From the NCBI GenBank assembly GCA_024233305.1, contig JACKPV010000032.1, positions 161,272-225,271 on the forward strand: 64,000 nucleotides of DNA, given 5' to 3'. Origin of the DNA: Verrucomicrobiales bacterium. Its GTDB lineage: Bacteria; Verrucomicrobiota; Verrucomicrobiia; Limisphaerales; J093. A program made the position numbers and the translations under genes. Under the pieces are notes generated by a model, which worked only from the letters and a program-made list of their open reading frames with translations, was not told where the DNA came from and ran no database searches. The stretch's first letter is position 1, and each line of letters begins with the position of its first letter. Below are positions 63,891 through 64,000 of the stretch, piece after piece.

Positions 63891-64000
63891 ATCGATCCGC
63901 GGGCGCAGGCGGCTCCAGCCGTCGTATTTGAACTCGCTCTTCCACGTCGTGCCGTGGGTGAGGCTCCTGAGCCGGATTGATTCAGTCAATGGACCGCGGA
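63881..64000 (-). pseudogene. RHS/YD-repeat-like fragment at the window edge
   Basis: On the minus strand the frame reads SLTHGTTWKSEFKYDGWSRL, which fits the YDGxxRL pattern of RHS/YD repeats. It enters from the window edge and runs into the intron fragment. It may be the interrupted end of an RHS gene beyond the window or just a relic. Confidence 0.4.

Overview
The window is GC-rich DNA that looks like a Verrucomicrobiota chromosome, probably a soil or water lineage. This rests on gene content, not a search: a PEP-CTERM surface protein, abundant prepilin-type N-termini, a giant Ser/Thr kinase with WD40 repeats paired with a sigma factor, paired TPR and ASPIC/UnbV proteins, many sulfatases and polysaccharide-active enzymes, and palindromic intergenic repeats. 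I saw no rRNA, tRNA or CRISPR array.

Layout. 1-3303: start of a complex I operon on the minus strand (small conserved protein, nuoA, nuoB, nuoC, nuoD; nuoD loses its last codons at the window edge). 3400-10860: PEP-CTERM protein and a 2,028-residue secreted mosaic protein, separated by palindromic repeats. 10875-15258: kinase/WD40 protein and its sigma factor. 15318-18949: a mobile-element patch with a truncated and a complete RAYT-type (REP-associated tyrosine transposase) element, a broken ISKra4 transposase, a histidine-kinase tail fragment and two copies (one intact, one decayed) of a nucleotidyltransferase locus. 18919-22454: TPR and ASPIC/UnbV proteins plus a small protein. 22461-31500: AddA/RecB-like helicase-nuclease, pseudopilin-like protein, Fe-dependent alcohol dehydrogenase, DUF1080 protein, sulfatase. 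31618-36392: nusA-infB-rbfA with an attenuator-like terminator in the nusA leader. 36393-39400: GH95 fucosidase-like lipoprotein coupled to an AMMECR1 protein. 39603-42408: membrane protein, adk, zinc-ribbon protein, fmt. 42368-47694: DUF362 protein, TPR lipoprotein, pheS, rplT, rpmI. 48185-52261: PQQ-repeat protein, second sulfatase, BioD/DRTGG ATPase. 52262-57641: ISAs1 transposase relic, dockerin-bearing subtilase, sodium:solute symporter, UreF-like protein. 57831-63446: small protein and TatD-like hydrolase resembling EboB, pseudopilin, aconitase, NIPSNAP protein. 63447-64000: a group II intron 5' fragment and an RHS-like remnant.

How it works together. Core genes (respiration, translation, transcription, TCA cycle) alternate with secreted or surface proteins that fit a polysaccharide-degrading life: two sulfatases, a GH95 enzyme, a DUF1080 protein, and two proteins with dockerin-like ends. 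The intergenic space is shaped by at least three families of 110-150 bp imperfect palindromes and by the RAYT element, whose terminal inverted repeats carry an outward-facing ATG that is open in frame into both neighbouring genes. I found no clear new multi-gene defence or biosynthetic system. The strongest unusual signals are the RAYT ends supplying start codons, the repeat families, the mosaic nucleotidyltransferase duplication and the nusA leader terminator.
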